This document shows, piece by piece, positions 54,725 to 63,618 of a DNA stretch of 64,000 nucleotides; within the stretch, counting starts at the first letter, position 1; every line of letters starts with the position of its first letter. The notes beneath the pieces are model-generated. The model saw only the letters and a program-made list of their open reading frames with translations. It searched no databases and was not told where the DNA came from. The DNA is from Aquitalea denitrificans (GTDB lineage: Bacteria; Pseudomonadota; Gammaproteobacteria; Burkholderiales; Chromobacteriaceae), in contig NZ_CP047241.1 of the NCBI RefSeq assembly GCF_009856625.1, positions 3,224,001-3,288,000 of the forward strand, given 5' to 3'. The position numbers were made by a program, and so were the translations under genes.

Positions 54725-55770
54725 AACACCTCCTCCGCCGTTACTTCACGTCCCAACGCGGCGCTACGCACGGCGCGCTCCAGCCATTCCATTACGGTGG
54801 CGGCCTCAGCGGCAGTCACCGGATTGCTGTCCTGCCCGCGTATGGCTGCTGCAACGCGCTGATAGTAACAACGATAGTCGCCAACCTGATTGGCCCATTG
54901 CGTGCCACGGCTCACATCACCTTCAGCCACGATCAACAGCCCTGGCAGGGGATCATACCCCCAGCCCTCCCCGCCCACAGCCTTACCCTGCTTCAGATCA
55001 GATTCCTGTGTATCCAGCCCATATTTGACATAGCTGGCCAGATCGCCATGCACGGCAAAGCGCGGGATGCCACCACTAACCAGGCATGAACCATGCAGTA
55101 CCACATGGATAGACGGATAACGCAGCTGCACGTGGAAGTAATCCGTGGCTTTGGCACCCTGGCGCTGCGTGGCCAGATATGCACTAACGCCGAGAGGTTG
55201 CCCAAACAACTGCAAGGCCTGATCCAGTAGATGAGGGCCCAGGTCGTACCACAAACCGCTTCCGGCACCCCCCTGCTCGCGCCAGCGCTGGCGCACTTCT
55301 GGCCGGTAACGATCAAAATGCGAGGCAAACTGGCTGATCTGTCCCAAGCGGCCACTGGCCAGCAGCTGGCGCAAGGTCAGAAAATCAGCGTCCCAACGTC
55401 GATTATGGAAAACCGACAGCAATACCCCCTGCTGCTTTGCCAGCACATCCAGCTGTCTTGCCTCGCTTAGCGTGACGGTGAAGGGCTTATCGACCACCAC
55501 ATGCTTGCCAGCCAGCAGGGCAGCCTGTGCCTGTTCGAAGTGCAAATCATTGGGTGTGGCAATGACAATCAGGTCGACCGCTGTATCTTGCAAGGCCTGC
55601 TCCAGCGTTGGCCAGCAACGCGCCTGGGGCCAGTCAGTGGCCAGCTGTTCGGGCTTGCTGCTGACGATGCCATACAAGTGTAAATCCTGGCAGGCGTCAA
55701 TCAACGGAGCATGGAAGGTTTTGCCGGCATAACCATAGCCGAGCAGCACAGCGTTCAGAGGTGTGGACAT
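54721..55770 (-). CDS. Gfo/Idh/MocA family oxidoreductase
   Basis: A 349-residue NAD(P)-dependent oxidoreductase. The N-terminal Rossmann motif is NAVLLGYGYAGKTFHAPLI (residues 5-23), and DLIVIATPNDLHFEQAQAALLAGKHVVVDKPF carries the conserved EKP-like lysine loop. The C-terminal half is the usual alpha/beta domain (GAGSGLWYDLGPHLLDQALQLFG). It resembles E. coli YdgJ-type proteins that act on sugars or scyllo-inositol. The start at 55770 (MSTPLNAV) is taken because the Rossmann fold begins at once and GGGAGG precedes it. Overlap with the UPF0303 gene shows a two-gene operon. Substrate unknown. Confidence 0.85.
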   Translation of the reverse strand: MSTPLNAVLLGYGYAGKTFHAPLIDACQDLHLYGIVSSKPEQLATDWPQARCWPTLEQALQDTAVDLIVIATPNDLHFEQAQAALLAGKHVVVDKPFTVTLSEARQLDVLAKQQGVLLSVFHNRRWDADFLTLRQLLASGRLGQISQFASHFDRYRPEVRQRWREQGGAGSGLWYDLGPHLLDQALQLFGQPLGVSAYLATQRQGAKATDYFHVQLRYPSIHVVLHGSCLVSGGIPRFAVHGDLASYVKYGLDTQESDLKQGKAVGGEGWGYDPLPGLLIVAEGDVSRGTQWANQVGDYRCYYQRVAAAIRGQDSNPVTAAEAATVMEWLERAVRSAALGREVTAEEVL

Positions 55771-55862
55771 GTCTTTTCCGGGAGGAACCCATACTGGCGT
55801 ATGGCTGGGTGACAAGAGACTGCACAGTCGATGTTAGCGCTATCTTGCCTGTATTCGCGCAT

Positions 55863-55892
55863 AAAAAAAACCCACCGCCATGGGTGGGTTTT
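55863..55892 (-). terminator. Terminator after purA
   Basis: AAAACCCACC (55867-55876) pairs with GGTGGGTTTT (55883-55892). The A-run at 55863-55870 gives a U-tract on the minus strand, so it ends the purA transcript. Confidence 0.85.
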
Positions 55893-55908
55893 CTGGAGTG
55901 AACCGCAA

Positions 55909-57204
55909 TTACAGTCCGTAGGGGTGGCGCAGCACGATGGTTTCTTCACGGTCAGGGCCGGTGGAAACGATATCGATCGGCGCACCGCATACTTCTTCGA
56001 TACGCTTCAGGTAAGCCTGGGCGTTAGCCGGCAGGTCTTCCCAGCGCTTGGCACCAACCGTGGAGTCCGTCCAGCCCGGCATGGTTTCGTAGACCGGTTC
56101 GCACTTGGTAACCGCATCGGAACCGAAGGGCAGAATATCAATCTTCTTGCCATCCAGCATGTAGCCGGTGCACAGCTGGATTTCTTCCAAGCCATCCATC
56201 ACGTCCAGCTTCATCACGCACAGGCCGGACACACCGTTGATCTGGATGGAGCGCTTCAACGCAGCGGCATCAAACCAGCCACAGCGACGCGGACGGCCAG
56301 TAACGGAACCGAATTCGTTACCGCGCTTGGCCAGGAAGGTACCGATTTCGTTTTCCTGCTCGCTCGGGAAGGGACCGGAACCCACGCGGGTGCAGTAGCC
56401 CTTTACGATACCCAGTACATAGTTCAGCATCTGCGGCGGTACGCCAGCGCCCGGTGCTGCGGCACCAGCCACGCAGTTGGAAGAGGTGACAAAGGGGTAG
56501 GTACCGTGGTCGATGTCCAGCAGCGTGCCTTGCGCACCTTCGAACAGGATGGGGATACCAGCCTTGTCCATGTCGTACAAGGTGCGGGATACGTCGGCCA
56601 CCATCGGCTTGATGCGCTCGGCCAACTTCATGGTATTGGCCAGGATGTCTTCGTAGCTAACCGGTTCGGCCTTGAGCAGATTGGTCAGCAGGAAGTTGTA
56701 GTAATCAACGTTTTCCTTCAGCTTGCTGGCAAAGCGTTCCGGATTGAACAGGTCAATCACCTTCAGCGCACGACGGGCTACCTTGTCTTCATAGCAAGGG
56801 CCAATGCCACGGCCAGTGGTACCAATCTTGCCAGCGCCAAGGGAGGCTTCGCGCGCCTGGTCCAGCGCCACGTGGTAAGGCAGGATCAGCGGGCAGCCTT
56901 CAGCAATCTTCAGGCGGGCCGAGGCATTCACGCCAGCAGCTTCCAGCTCGTCGATTTCCTTCAGCAACGCTTCAGGCGACAGCACCACGCCATTACCGAT
57001 AAAACATTCCACGCCTTCGCGCAGAATGCCGGACGGAATCAGGCGCAACACGGTTTTCTTGCCATTCACCACCAGGGTATGGCCCGCATTGTGACCACCC
57101 TGGAAACGTACCACAGCACGTGCGTGGTCGGTCAGCCAGTCAACGATCTTGCCCTTGCCTTCATCACCCCATTGGGTACCGATCACGACAACATTCTTGG
57201 ACAT
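55909..57204 (-). CDS. purA: Adenylosuccinate synthetase
   Basis: A 431-residue GTP-dependent enzyme that joins IMP and aspartate in the first step of AMP synthesis. GTQWGDEGKGKIVDWL carries the catalytic Asp14 and phosphate loop, His42 in GGHNAGHTL is the second catalytic residue, and GIGPCYEDKVARRALK and FEGAQGTLLDIDHGTYPFVT are family signatures. Start at 57204 follows GAAGAGG. It is 32 bases after hisZ in the typical betaproteobacterial order. Confidence 0.97.
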   Translation of the reverse strand: MSKNVVVIGTQWGDEGKGKIVDWLTDHARAVVRFQGGHNAGHTLVVNGKKTVLRLIPSGILREGVECFIGNGVVLSPEALLKEIDELEAAGVNASARLKIAEGCPLILPYHVALDQAREASLGAGKIGTTGRGIGPCYEDKVARRALKVIDLFNPERFASKLKENVDYYNFLLTNLLKAEPVSYEDILANTMKLAERIKPMVADVSRTLYDMDKAGIPILFEGAQGTLLDIDHGTYPFVTSSNCVAGAAAPGAGVPPQMLNYVLGIVKGYCTRVGSGPFPSEQENEIGTFLAKRGNEFGSVTGRPRRCGWFDAAALKRSIQINGVSGLCVMKLDVMDGLEEIQLCTGYMLDGKKIDILPFGSDAVTKCEPVYETMPGWTDSTVGAKRWEDLPANAQAYLKRIEEVCGAPIDIVSTGPDREETIVLRHPYGL

Positions 57205-57236
57205 TGGAAAAACCTCTTCTTCAGTCAAACTAAAAA

Positions 57237-58388
57237 TCAGTTAAACGGGACGATCTGCCAGCCATCAGCGGCCGGAATCAGTTCACGGTTGCAGCCGATG
57301 GCTTCGGCTGATTCCCCCAGGTAATCAATGATCACCACTTCACCACCGGCACGCAGACGTTCGACTTCCGCTTGTGCGGCCGGCAAGTGGCGATTGGAAA
57401 CGCGGATGCCCATGGCACTGCCGCGTTCCGGCAGAATCTGGATCAAATCACGCAGATCCAGACTGAAACCTGTAGCAGGACGGGCACGGCCAAAACGGCG
57501 GCCAACATTGTCGTAGCGGCCACCACGGGCCAGCTCTACCGCCCAGCCCGGAGCATAGGCGGCAAAAATCAAACCGGTATGGTAGTGCGTGCCACGCAGC
57601 TCGGACAGATCGAAGCTGATGGCAACACGGCCTTCAAAAGCACGGGCGATGGCAGAGAGCTGCATCAGTGCCAGTTCCACTTCCGGCAAGGACGGCAGAC
57701 GAGTGCGCGCCTTTTCCAGTACCGCAGCCGGGCCATACAGTTCGGGTAGAGCCAGGAAGGCAGAGCGATAAGGTTCGGCCAGACCGGCAACTTGTTCGGC
57801 GATGCTAGCGGCATCCTTGTTCTGCAGCACGGCGAACAGTTCGCGCGTGGCCTGCGGCGACAGGCCGGCGGCATTGGCCAGACCACGGAAGATGGCGGTA
57901 TGGCCAACGTCCAGACGCAGCTGCGGCACCTTGACCTGATCCAGCGTGGCGAGCATCAGCTCGATGATCTCGATGTCGGCCTCAATGCCGGCATAGCCGT
58001 ACAGTTCGGCACCCACCTGCATCGGCTGGCGCGAGCTCATCAAACCGTTGGGGCGGGTATGCACCACACTACCGGCATAGCACAGCCGGGTAACACCGGT
58101 GCGATGACCCAGCAGATGGGCGTCGATGCGCGCCACCTGCGGCGTGATGTCGGCCCGCAGCCCAAGCTGATGACCAGACAGCTGGTCGTCCAGCTTGAAG
58201 GTTTTCAGATCCAGCGCGGTATCACCTTCGGCGATCAGCGAATCGACATATTCGATCAGCGGAGGCAGGACCAGTTCATAGCCTGCACAGCGGAATTGTT
58301 CCAGCATCGCCGCCTTGGCAGACTCCACCTGGCGGGCAGTAGCGGGCAGAATGTCCGCAATGTATTCGGGTAACAGCCAGTTACGCAT
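57237..58388 (-). CDS. hisZ: ATP phosphoribosyltransferase regulatory subunit HisZ
   Basis: A 383-residue histidyl-tRNA synthetase paralogue that works with the short form of HisG to start histidine synthesis and confers feedback control. Class II synthetase-like segments are present (MLEQFRCAGYELVLPPLIEYVDSL, LGLRADITPQVARIDAHLL and ARGGRYDNVGRRFGR), but the anticodon-binding domain of true HisS is missing. Short-form HisG should be encoded elsewhere. Position between purA and hflC is standard for this group, though the small DUF2065 gene often found between hflC and hisZ is absent. Confidence 0.95.
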   Translation of the reverse strand: MRNWLLPEYIADILPATARQVESAKAAMLEQFRCAGYELVLPPLIEYVDSLIAEGDTALDLKTFKLDDQLSGHQLGLRADITPQVARIDAHLLGHRTGVTRLCYAGSVVHTRPNGLMSSRQPMQVGAELYGYAGIEADIEIIELMLATLDQVKVPQLRLDVGHTAIFRGLANAAGLSPQATRELFAVLQNKDAASIAEQVAGLAEPYRSAFLALPELYGPAAVLEKARTRLPSLPEVELALMQLSAIARAFEGRVAISFDLSELRGTHYHTGLIFAAYAPGWAVELARGGRYDNVGRRFGRARPATGFSLDLRDLIQILPERGSAMGIRVSNRHLPAAQAEVERLRAGGEVVIIDYLGESAEAIGCNRELIPAADGWQIVPFN

Positions 58389-58404
58389 ATTCCGTTTTCG
58401 ACAA

Positions 58405-58467
58405 ATAAAAGGCGGGATTCATCACCCCGCCCTGTTTACGGCAAACTGGCCGGGGTGTCCGGCCAGT
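58405..58467 (-). terminator. Tandem hairpins between hflC and hisZ
   Basis: GGCGGG (58411-58416) pairs with CCCGCC (58426-58431), with TTTTAT following on the minus strand. A second perfect stem ACTGGCCGG/CCGGCCAGT lies at 58445-58467. They probably end the hflX-hflK-hflC transcript. Confidence 0.7.
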
Positions 58468-58499
58468 CATGAAAACTGATTGTAGAATCAAGACAACGC

Positions 58500-59378
58500 T
58501 TACTTGCCCTTGCTGGCAGCCTGCGGGTTCTTGAAGTACTTGAAGAACTCGCTGTTCGGATCCAGCACCATGACATCGCTCTTGTTCTTGAACGACTCCT
58601 TGTACGCATCCATGCTGCGCCAGAAGGCGTAGAACTCCGGACTGCGGCCATACGCTTCGGCATAAATCGCCGCTGCCTTGGCATCGCCCTCGCCCTTGCG
58701 CTGTTGCGCCTGGTTGTAGGCTTCAGCCAGAATCACGTCGCGCTGCTTTTCTGCTTCGGCACGGATGCGTTCGGCGTCGGCGGCACCTTCGCTGCGTAGC
58801 TGGCTGGCGACGGTACGACGCTCGGACTGCATGCGGTCATAGACAGAGCTGCTTATTTTATCCGGAAAATCGACACGTTTTAAGCGTACATCGAGAATTT
58901 CCACGCCTATTTTACGCGCATCTGCGTCAGCGCGCTTGCGAACCGTCTCCATTACCTCGTCGCGCTTGCCCGAAATCACATCAGCAACTGTCTTCTGGCC
59001 GAACTCGGCACGCAGGCCATCGTTGATGGTTTGCTTCAAGCGGGCCACTGCAGCAGCTTCCGAACCGACGCTCTTGTAGAACTGTTCAACATCGACAATG
59101 CGCCATTTTACATAGCTATCCACCAGCACGTTCTTCTTCTCGCGGGTGTTGAACAGCTCAGGGGCCTCGGCATCGATGGTCAGTACACGACTATCGAAAT
59201 AGCGCACATTCTGCAGCAAGGGAATCTTGAACTGGATACCTGGCTGCTTGATGACACGTTCTACCTCACCAAACTGAAACACCATGGCGTACTGGCGTTG
59301 ATCGACAGTAAACAGCGACAAGCTGGCGATGAACAGGATGGCAAGCACAGCAAGCAAGGTTGGCATGAGTTTCTGCAT
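58500..59378 (-). CDS. hflC: HflC, membrane protease modulator
   Basis: A 292-residue SPFH/prohibitin-family inner-membrane protein. One N-terminal membrane segment (LMPTLLAVLAILFIASLSLF) is followed by the SPFH domain (DQRQYAMVFQFGEVERV, FDSRVLTIDAEAPELFNT) and a coiled-coil rich C-terminus (RTVASQLRSEGAADAERIRAEAEKQ). With HflK it forms a large complex that regulates FtsH. Start at 59378 puts the membrane helix at the N-terminus; the frame is open upstream through the hflK end. It begins 1 base after the hflK stop. Confidence 0.96.
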   Translation of the reverse strand: MQKLMPTLLAVLAILFIASLSLFTVDQRQYAMVFQFGEVERVIKQPGIQFKIPLLQNVRYFDSRVLTIDAEAPELFNTREKKNVLVDSYVKWRIVDVEQFYKSVGSEAAAVARLKQTINDGLRAEFGQKTVADVISGKRDEVMETVRKRADADARKIGVEILDVRLKRVDFPDKISSSVYDRMQSERRTVASQLRSEGAADAERIRAEAEKQRDVILAEAYNQAQQRKGEGDAKAAAIYAEAYGRSPEFYAFWRSMDAYKESFKNKSDVMVLDPNSEFFKYFKNPQAASKGK

Positions 59379-59379
59379 G

Positions 59380-60591
59380 TCAGCGCTCCCCGCCGAGAAT
59401 GTCACGACTGCGACCGAAGTCACGGCCACTCTTGTTGTTGCGGACAGCCGGAGCCGACGGGACGGTTGCCGGTGCGGCGCTGGGTGCTGAAGCTGCAACG
59501 GAAGCGCCATTTGACGCAGCGGAAGTGGCAGCCTGAGTCAGTTTGTCCAGTGGCAGATAAAGCAGGCTGTTGCCGCCCTTCTGATCGACAATCACCTTGC
59601 TAGTGGAGCTCATCACTTGCTGCATCATGTCCAGATAAAGGCGGTCACGCATGACCTTGGGAGCCTTGTTGTATTCCGACAACACTTGCTTGAAACGCGA
59701 GGCATCGCCTTCAGCCTGCGACACGACTTTCTGTTGATACGCTTCGGCTTCCTGCTCCAGCCGGGCAGCCATCCCCTTGGCCTTGGGCACCACATCGTTG
59801 GCGTAGGCCAGGCCTTCGTTGCGCAGCTTGTCCTTGTCCTGACCTGCCTTGACCGCATCGTCAAAAGCAGCCAATACCTGCTCTGGCGGCTGCACCGCGT
59901 TGATGTTGACCTTGGCAATGCGTACGCCCAGGCCATAGCGATCCAGAATGTCCTGAATCACCTTTTGTGCTTCAGCTGCAATCTGCGCCCGGCCCTCATT
60001 GAGCACAAAATCCACCTTGTTGCGCCCGACCACTTCACGAATTGCAGTTTCCGTTGCCTGCTTGACGATATCGTTGGCATTGCGGTCTGCCGCAGCATTA
60101 TTGAACAGGAAAGCCTTGGGGTCTTTAACGTCGTACTGCACCGACAATTGCACATCGATGATGTTCTGGTCTGCCGTCAGCATCAGAGATTCTTCCGGCA
60201 CCTTGTTCTTGGCATTGCTGCGATAGCCCACTTCGACACTGCGCAGCTCGGTGAGGTTGACGATTTCCACTTTCTCAAAAGGATAAGGAGCATGCCACTG
60301 CAGGCCCGGGTCGGTTACCCGGCTGAAACTGCCCATGCGCAACACGACGCCCTGCTCTTTGGCATCCACTACATAAAAGCCGCTGCCCAGCCACAGTGCG
60401 GCCAGCACGCCGACCACCACCATGGCACCGCCCTTGAAGGCGGCCTTGGGTTCCGGGGATGGCTGGCCGCCAGCAGGAGGACGCGCGCCAAGCAATCGCG
60501 CCAGACGCTGGTTCAACTGGCGGAAAATTTCGTCTAGGTCCGGTGGGCCGTCACTGCCCTGACGCCCCCGGTTTGGATCATTCTGCGACAT
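59380..60591 (-). CDS. hflK: HflK, membrane protease modulator
   Basis: A 403-residue SPFH-family protein, partner of HflC in the FtsH-modulating complex. Residues 1-70 are Gly/Pro-rich and cytoplasmic (PDLDEIFRQLNQRLARLLG), followed by a membrane segment (GGAMVVVGVLAALWLGSGFYV) and the SPFH domain (KEQGVVLRMGSFSRVTDPGLQWHAPYP). The last 60 residues are an Ala/Ser/Pro-rich tail. Start at 60591 (MSQNDPNRG) overlaps the hflX end by 14 bases. Length and organisation match other betaproteobacteria. Confidence 0.96.
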   Translation of the reverse strand: MSQNDPNRGRQGSDGPPDLDEIFRQLNQRLARLLGARPPAGGQPSPEPKAAFKGGAMVVVGVLAALWLGSGFYVVDAKEQGVVLRMGSFSRVTDPGLQWHAPYPFEKVEIVNLTELRSVEVGYRSNAKNKVPEESLMLTADQNIIDVQLSVQYDVKDPKAFLFNNAAADRNANDIVKQATETAIREVVGRNKVDFVLNEGRAQIAAEAQKVIQDILDRYGLGVRIAKVNINAVQPPEQVLAAFDDAVKAGQDKDKLRNEGLAYANDVVPKAKGMAARLEQEAEAYQQKVVSQAEGDASRFKQVLSEYNKAPKVMRDRLYLDMMQQVMSSTSKVIVDQKGGNSLLYLPLDKLTQAATSAASNGASVAASAPSAAPATVPSAPAVRNNKSGRDFGRSRDILGGER

Positions 60592-61756
60592 ATTCGTCTT
60601 GTTCTTCGTGTTGGTTATCAGGTGACTGCAGACGTTCGGCAAGAGCTTCACGCAAGAGTTCCAACCCTTCTCCGGTGAGGGCGGACAACCGAACGGCCTG
60701 GATTTCATCCAGTTCATCACGCTCGATGGCTGCAGGCAACTGACGCAAATCGGTCTTGTTCCACACAATCAACTGCGGCACGGATTCTGCGCCGATTTCT
60801 GCCAGTACCTTGTTGACCTCTTCGATTTGCACATCGCGCAGTGGATTGGACGAGTCCACCACGTGCAGCAGCAAATCGGCCTGAATGGTTTCTTCCAGTG
60901 TGGCGCGGAAAGCAGCAACCAGGGTATGCGGTAAATCCCGGATAAAACCGACGGTATCGGAAACGATGACGGAGGTTTCCGTATTGAGAAACAGTTTGCG
61001 GCTGGTGGTATCCAGCGTGGCAAACAGCTGGTCGGCCGCATAGGCGCGTGCCTTGGTCAGCGCATTGAACAGGGTGGACTTGCCCGCATTGGTATAGCCG
61101 ACAATGGAAACCGAGGCAATGCCGGTACGCAGCCGGCCACGCCGCTGGGTATTGCGCTGCTTTTGTACCTGCGCCAGCCTTTCCTTCAGCGCCTTGACCC
61201 GGTTTCCCAGCAGGCGGCGGTCGGTCTCCAGCTGACTTTCCCCCGGGCCACGCAAGCCGATACCACCCTTTTGCCGCTCCAGGTGGGTCCAGCCACGCAC
61301 CAGCCGGGTGGCGATGTGCGACAACTGCGCCAGTTCCACCTGCAGCTTGCCTTCATGGCTGCGGGCACGCTGGGCAAAAATATCCAGAATCAGGCTGGTG
61401 CGGTCGATTACCCTGCACTGCAAGGCACGCTCCAGATTGCGTTCCTGCGCCGGCGACAGCTGATGGTTGAAGATCACCACATTGGCACCGGTTGCCCGCA
61501 CCATCACGCCAACCTCTTCCACCTTGCCCTTGCCGGCAAACAGCGCGGCATCGGGCCGCTGACGCTTGCCCTGGATGATGCCGGTGACAGTGACATTGGC
61601 GGAGCGAACCAGCTCGGCACATTCGGCAACGTTTTCCTGATGATCCGGATCACCAAAATCCAGACAGACCAGCACAGCCTGGTCTCCAATATCGGGACGA
61701 TCAAACACAGTATTCAAAACCGTAGAAGAAGGTTCTGCTGCAGCGGAACAGCACAC
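60578..61756 (-). CDS. hflX: GTPase HflX
   Basis: A 392-residue ribosome-associated GTPase that helps rescue or split stalled 50S/70S ribosomes. The N-terminal HflX domain (ADAALFAGKGKVEEV-like PDAALFAGKGKVEEVG and NHQLSPAQERNLERAL) precedes the G domain with GYTNAGKSTLFNAL, DTVGFIRDLPHTLVAAFRATLEE and NKTD. Start is uncertain: the GTG at 61756 gives the longest frame, but GTG at 61708 (VFDRPDIGDQ) begins where most family members do. It lies after hfq and overlaps hflK, so the order hfq-hflX-hflK-hflC is probably one operon. Confidence 0.93.
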   Translation of the reverse strand: MCCSAAAEPSSTVLNTVFDRPDIGDQAVLVCLDFGDPDHQENVAECAELVRSANVTVTGIIQGKRQRPDAALFAGKGKVEEVGVMVRATGANVVIFNHQLSPAQERNLERALQCRVIDRTSLILDIFAQRARSHEGKLQVELAQLSHIATRLVRGWTHLERQKGGIGLRGPGESQLETDRRLLGNRVKALKERLAQVQKQRNTQRRGRLRTGIASVSIVGYTNAGKSTLFNALTKARAYAADQLFATLDTTSRKLFLNTETSVIVSDTVGFIRDLPHTLVAAFRATLEETIQADLLLHVVDSSNPLRDVQIEEVNKVLAEIGAESVPQLIVWNKTDLRQLPAAIERDELDEIQAVRLSALTGEGLELLREALAERLQSPDNQHEEQDEYVAE

Positions 61757-61847
61757 TTGCAGCCGGACCTGGCATGAAAAAAGGCCGACAAACCGTGTCA
61801 GGATGACACAGCCTGGCGGCCCGTGGAGGATACAGCGCTCGGCCTGA

Positions 61848-62105
61848 TCAGGCTTCTTGCTGATCCTGCTTCTGACCCGGATGTTCGTGCGGGATGTTTA
61901 CCGGACGGGCCGGTACCACGGTGGAGATGGCGTGCTTGTATACCATCTGGGTCACCGTGTTTTTCAACAGCACGACGTATTGGTCAAAAGACTCGACCTG
62001 ACCCTGCAGCTTGATGCCGTTAACCAGATAAATGGAAACCGGCACATGTTCCTTGCGCAGAATATTCAGGAACGGGTCTTGTAACATTTGCCCTTTAGAG
62101 CTCAT
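61848..62105 (-). CDS. hfq: RNA chaperone Hfq
   Basis: An 85-residue Sm-like RNA chaperone that helps small RNAs pair with their targets. It has the Sm1 (FLNILRKEHVPVSIYLVNGIKL) and Sm2 (YKHAISTVVPA) motifs and the proximal-face residues of Hfq (QMLQDPF with Gln, Asp, Phe at the N-terminus). A short charged tail follows. The hflX gene is about 90 bases downstream. Length is typical for betaproteobacteria. Confidence 0.97.
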   Translation of the reverse strand: MSSKGQMLQDPFLNILRKEHVPVSIYLVNGIKLQGQVESFDQYVVLLKNTVTQMVYKHAISTVVPARPVNIPHEHPGQKQDQQEA

Positions 62106-62194
62106 TCGTTTTCTCCGAATCGTTGATTGTTGTATTAAGTAATCTTTTAAACCCGGCTGGCATGCTTATTTTTAGCAGAAAAAAACCCAGCCTA

Positions 62195-63607
62195 CTATTT
62201 TTTACCACTCTTGCCCCAGCGCACTTCCTTCTCGCGCCCACGCAACTTTGACATCGGTTTGGGTTTGGCTCTGGATTTTTCCTTGGATACCTCGGTATCG
62301 AAGGGGTTTTCCGAGGTCTTGTACTGCACACGCAGCGGAGTGCCCTGCAGTTTGAACACCTTGCGGAAGGTATGTTCCAGATAACGCGTATAACTTGCCG
62401 GAATCGCATCCAGTGCATTGCCATGAATCACGATGATAGGCGGATTCATGCCACCTTGGTGAGCATAACGCATCTTGGGGCGCATCAGGCCTGAACGCGG
62501 CGGAGCCTGACGTTCTACTGCAACATTCAGTACCCGCGTCAGCTTCGGCGTGGCCAGCTTCACCATGGCTGCCTGATAGGCTTCATCGATGGATTTGAAC
62601 AGATCAGCCACACCACGGCCTTCGATGGCCGAGATGTAGTGGAACTTGGCAAAGTCAAGGAAGCTGATCTTGCGGGCGATATCCCGCTTGATGGTTTCCT
62701 TTTGTTCGAAATCCAGGTTGTCCCACTTGTTGACCGCCACCACCAGCGCCCGGCCTGCCTCAAGGGCGAAACCGGCAATGGTGGCATCCTGCTCGGAAAT
62801 ATCCAGCTGCGCATCCAGCACCAATACCGCGACGTTGGCGTCTTCAATCGCCTTCATAGTCTTGATGACGGAAAACTTTTCGATGGCCTCGTTCACCTTG
62901 CCGCGACGCCGCACACCGGCAGTATCGATAATGGTGTATGTATGGCCTTCGCGCTCGAAATCAATATAGATACTGTCACGGGTAGTGCCGGCCTGGTCGA
63001 AGGCAATGACGCGCTCTTCACCCAGAATGGCATTCACCAGCGTGGACTTTCCCACATTGGGGCGGCCAATGACGGCAAATTTCGGATGATAGCGGTCTTC
63101 TTCTTCCACCTCCTCCGGGAAATCCTCCAGCACCATCTCCATCAGCTCGCGCACACCATCGCCGTGAGCAGCGGAAATCACCAGCGGCTGGCCCAATGCC
63201 AGTTCGTGGAATTCGGCACCGGCGATGGCATGACTGATGCCTTCGGCCTTGTTGACCACCAAAAAGACCGGTCGGTCGATCTGGCGCAGGCGGTTGGCAA
63301 TAATCTTGTCCTGCGGGGTGATGCCGGTGCGACCATCCACCAGAAACACCACGGCATCGGCTTCATCCACGGCCTGCAGGGTCTGCTTGGCCATCTCGAA
63401 CAGGATGCCTTCATCGACCACGGGTTCAAAACCACCGGTGTCCACCACCAGATACGGTTTTTCCCCCACACGACCATGGCCGTAGTGGCGATCGCGGGTC
63501 AGGCCGGGCTGGTCGGCGACCAGGGCGTCACGGCTGCGGGTGAGCCGGTTGAAAAGGGTCGACTTGCCCACATTGGGGCGGCCGACCAGCGCTACGGTTG
63601 GTTTCAT
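62195..63607 (-). CDS. der: GTPase Der (EngA)
   Basis: A 470-residue ribosome-assembly GTPase with two tandem G domains and a C-terminal KH-like domain. The first G domain starts with ALVGRPNVGKSTLFNRLT near residue 5 and the second with FAVIGRPNVGKSTLVNAIL near residue 178; DTGGF, VNKAEG and VNKWDN are the other nucleotide motifs. The C-terminal part ends in a Lys/Arg-rich tail (EKEVRWGKSGKK). It matures the 50S subunit. It is located between bamB and hfq as in many betaproteobacteria. Confidence 0.97.
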   Translation of the reverse strand: MKPTVALVGRPNVGKSTLFNRLTRSRDALVADQPGLTRDRHYGHGRVGEKPYLVVDTGGFEPVVDEGILFEMAKQTLQAVDEADAVVFLVDGRTGITPQDKIIANRLRQIDRPVFLVVNKAEGISHAIAGAEFHELALGQPLVISAAHGDGVRELMEMVLEDFPEEVEEEDRYHPKFAVIGRPNVGKSTLVNAILGEERVIAFDQAGTTRDSIYIDFEREGHTYTIIDTAGVRRRGKVNEAIEKFSVIKTMKAIEDANVAVLVLDAQLDISEQDATIAGFALEAGRALVVAVNKWDNLDFEQKETIKRDIARKISFLDFAKFHYISAIEGRGVADLFKSIDEAYQAAMVKLATPKLTRVLNVAVERQAPPRSGLMRPKMRYAHQGGMNPPIIVIHGNALDAIPASYTRYLEHTFRKVFKLQGTPLRVQYKTSENPFDTEVSKEKSRAKPKPMSKLRGREKEVRWGKSGKK

Positions 63608-63618
63608 GGTTACAGCTT

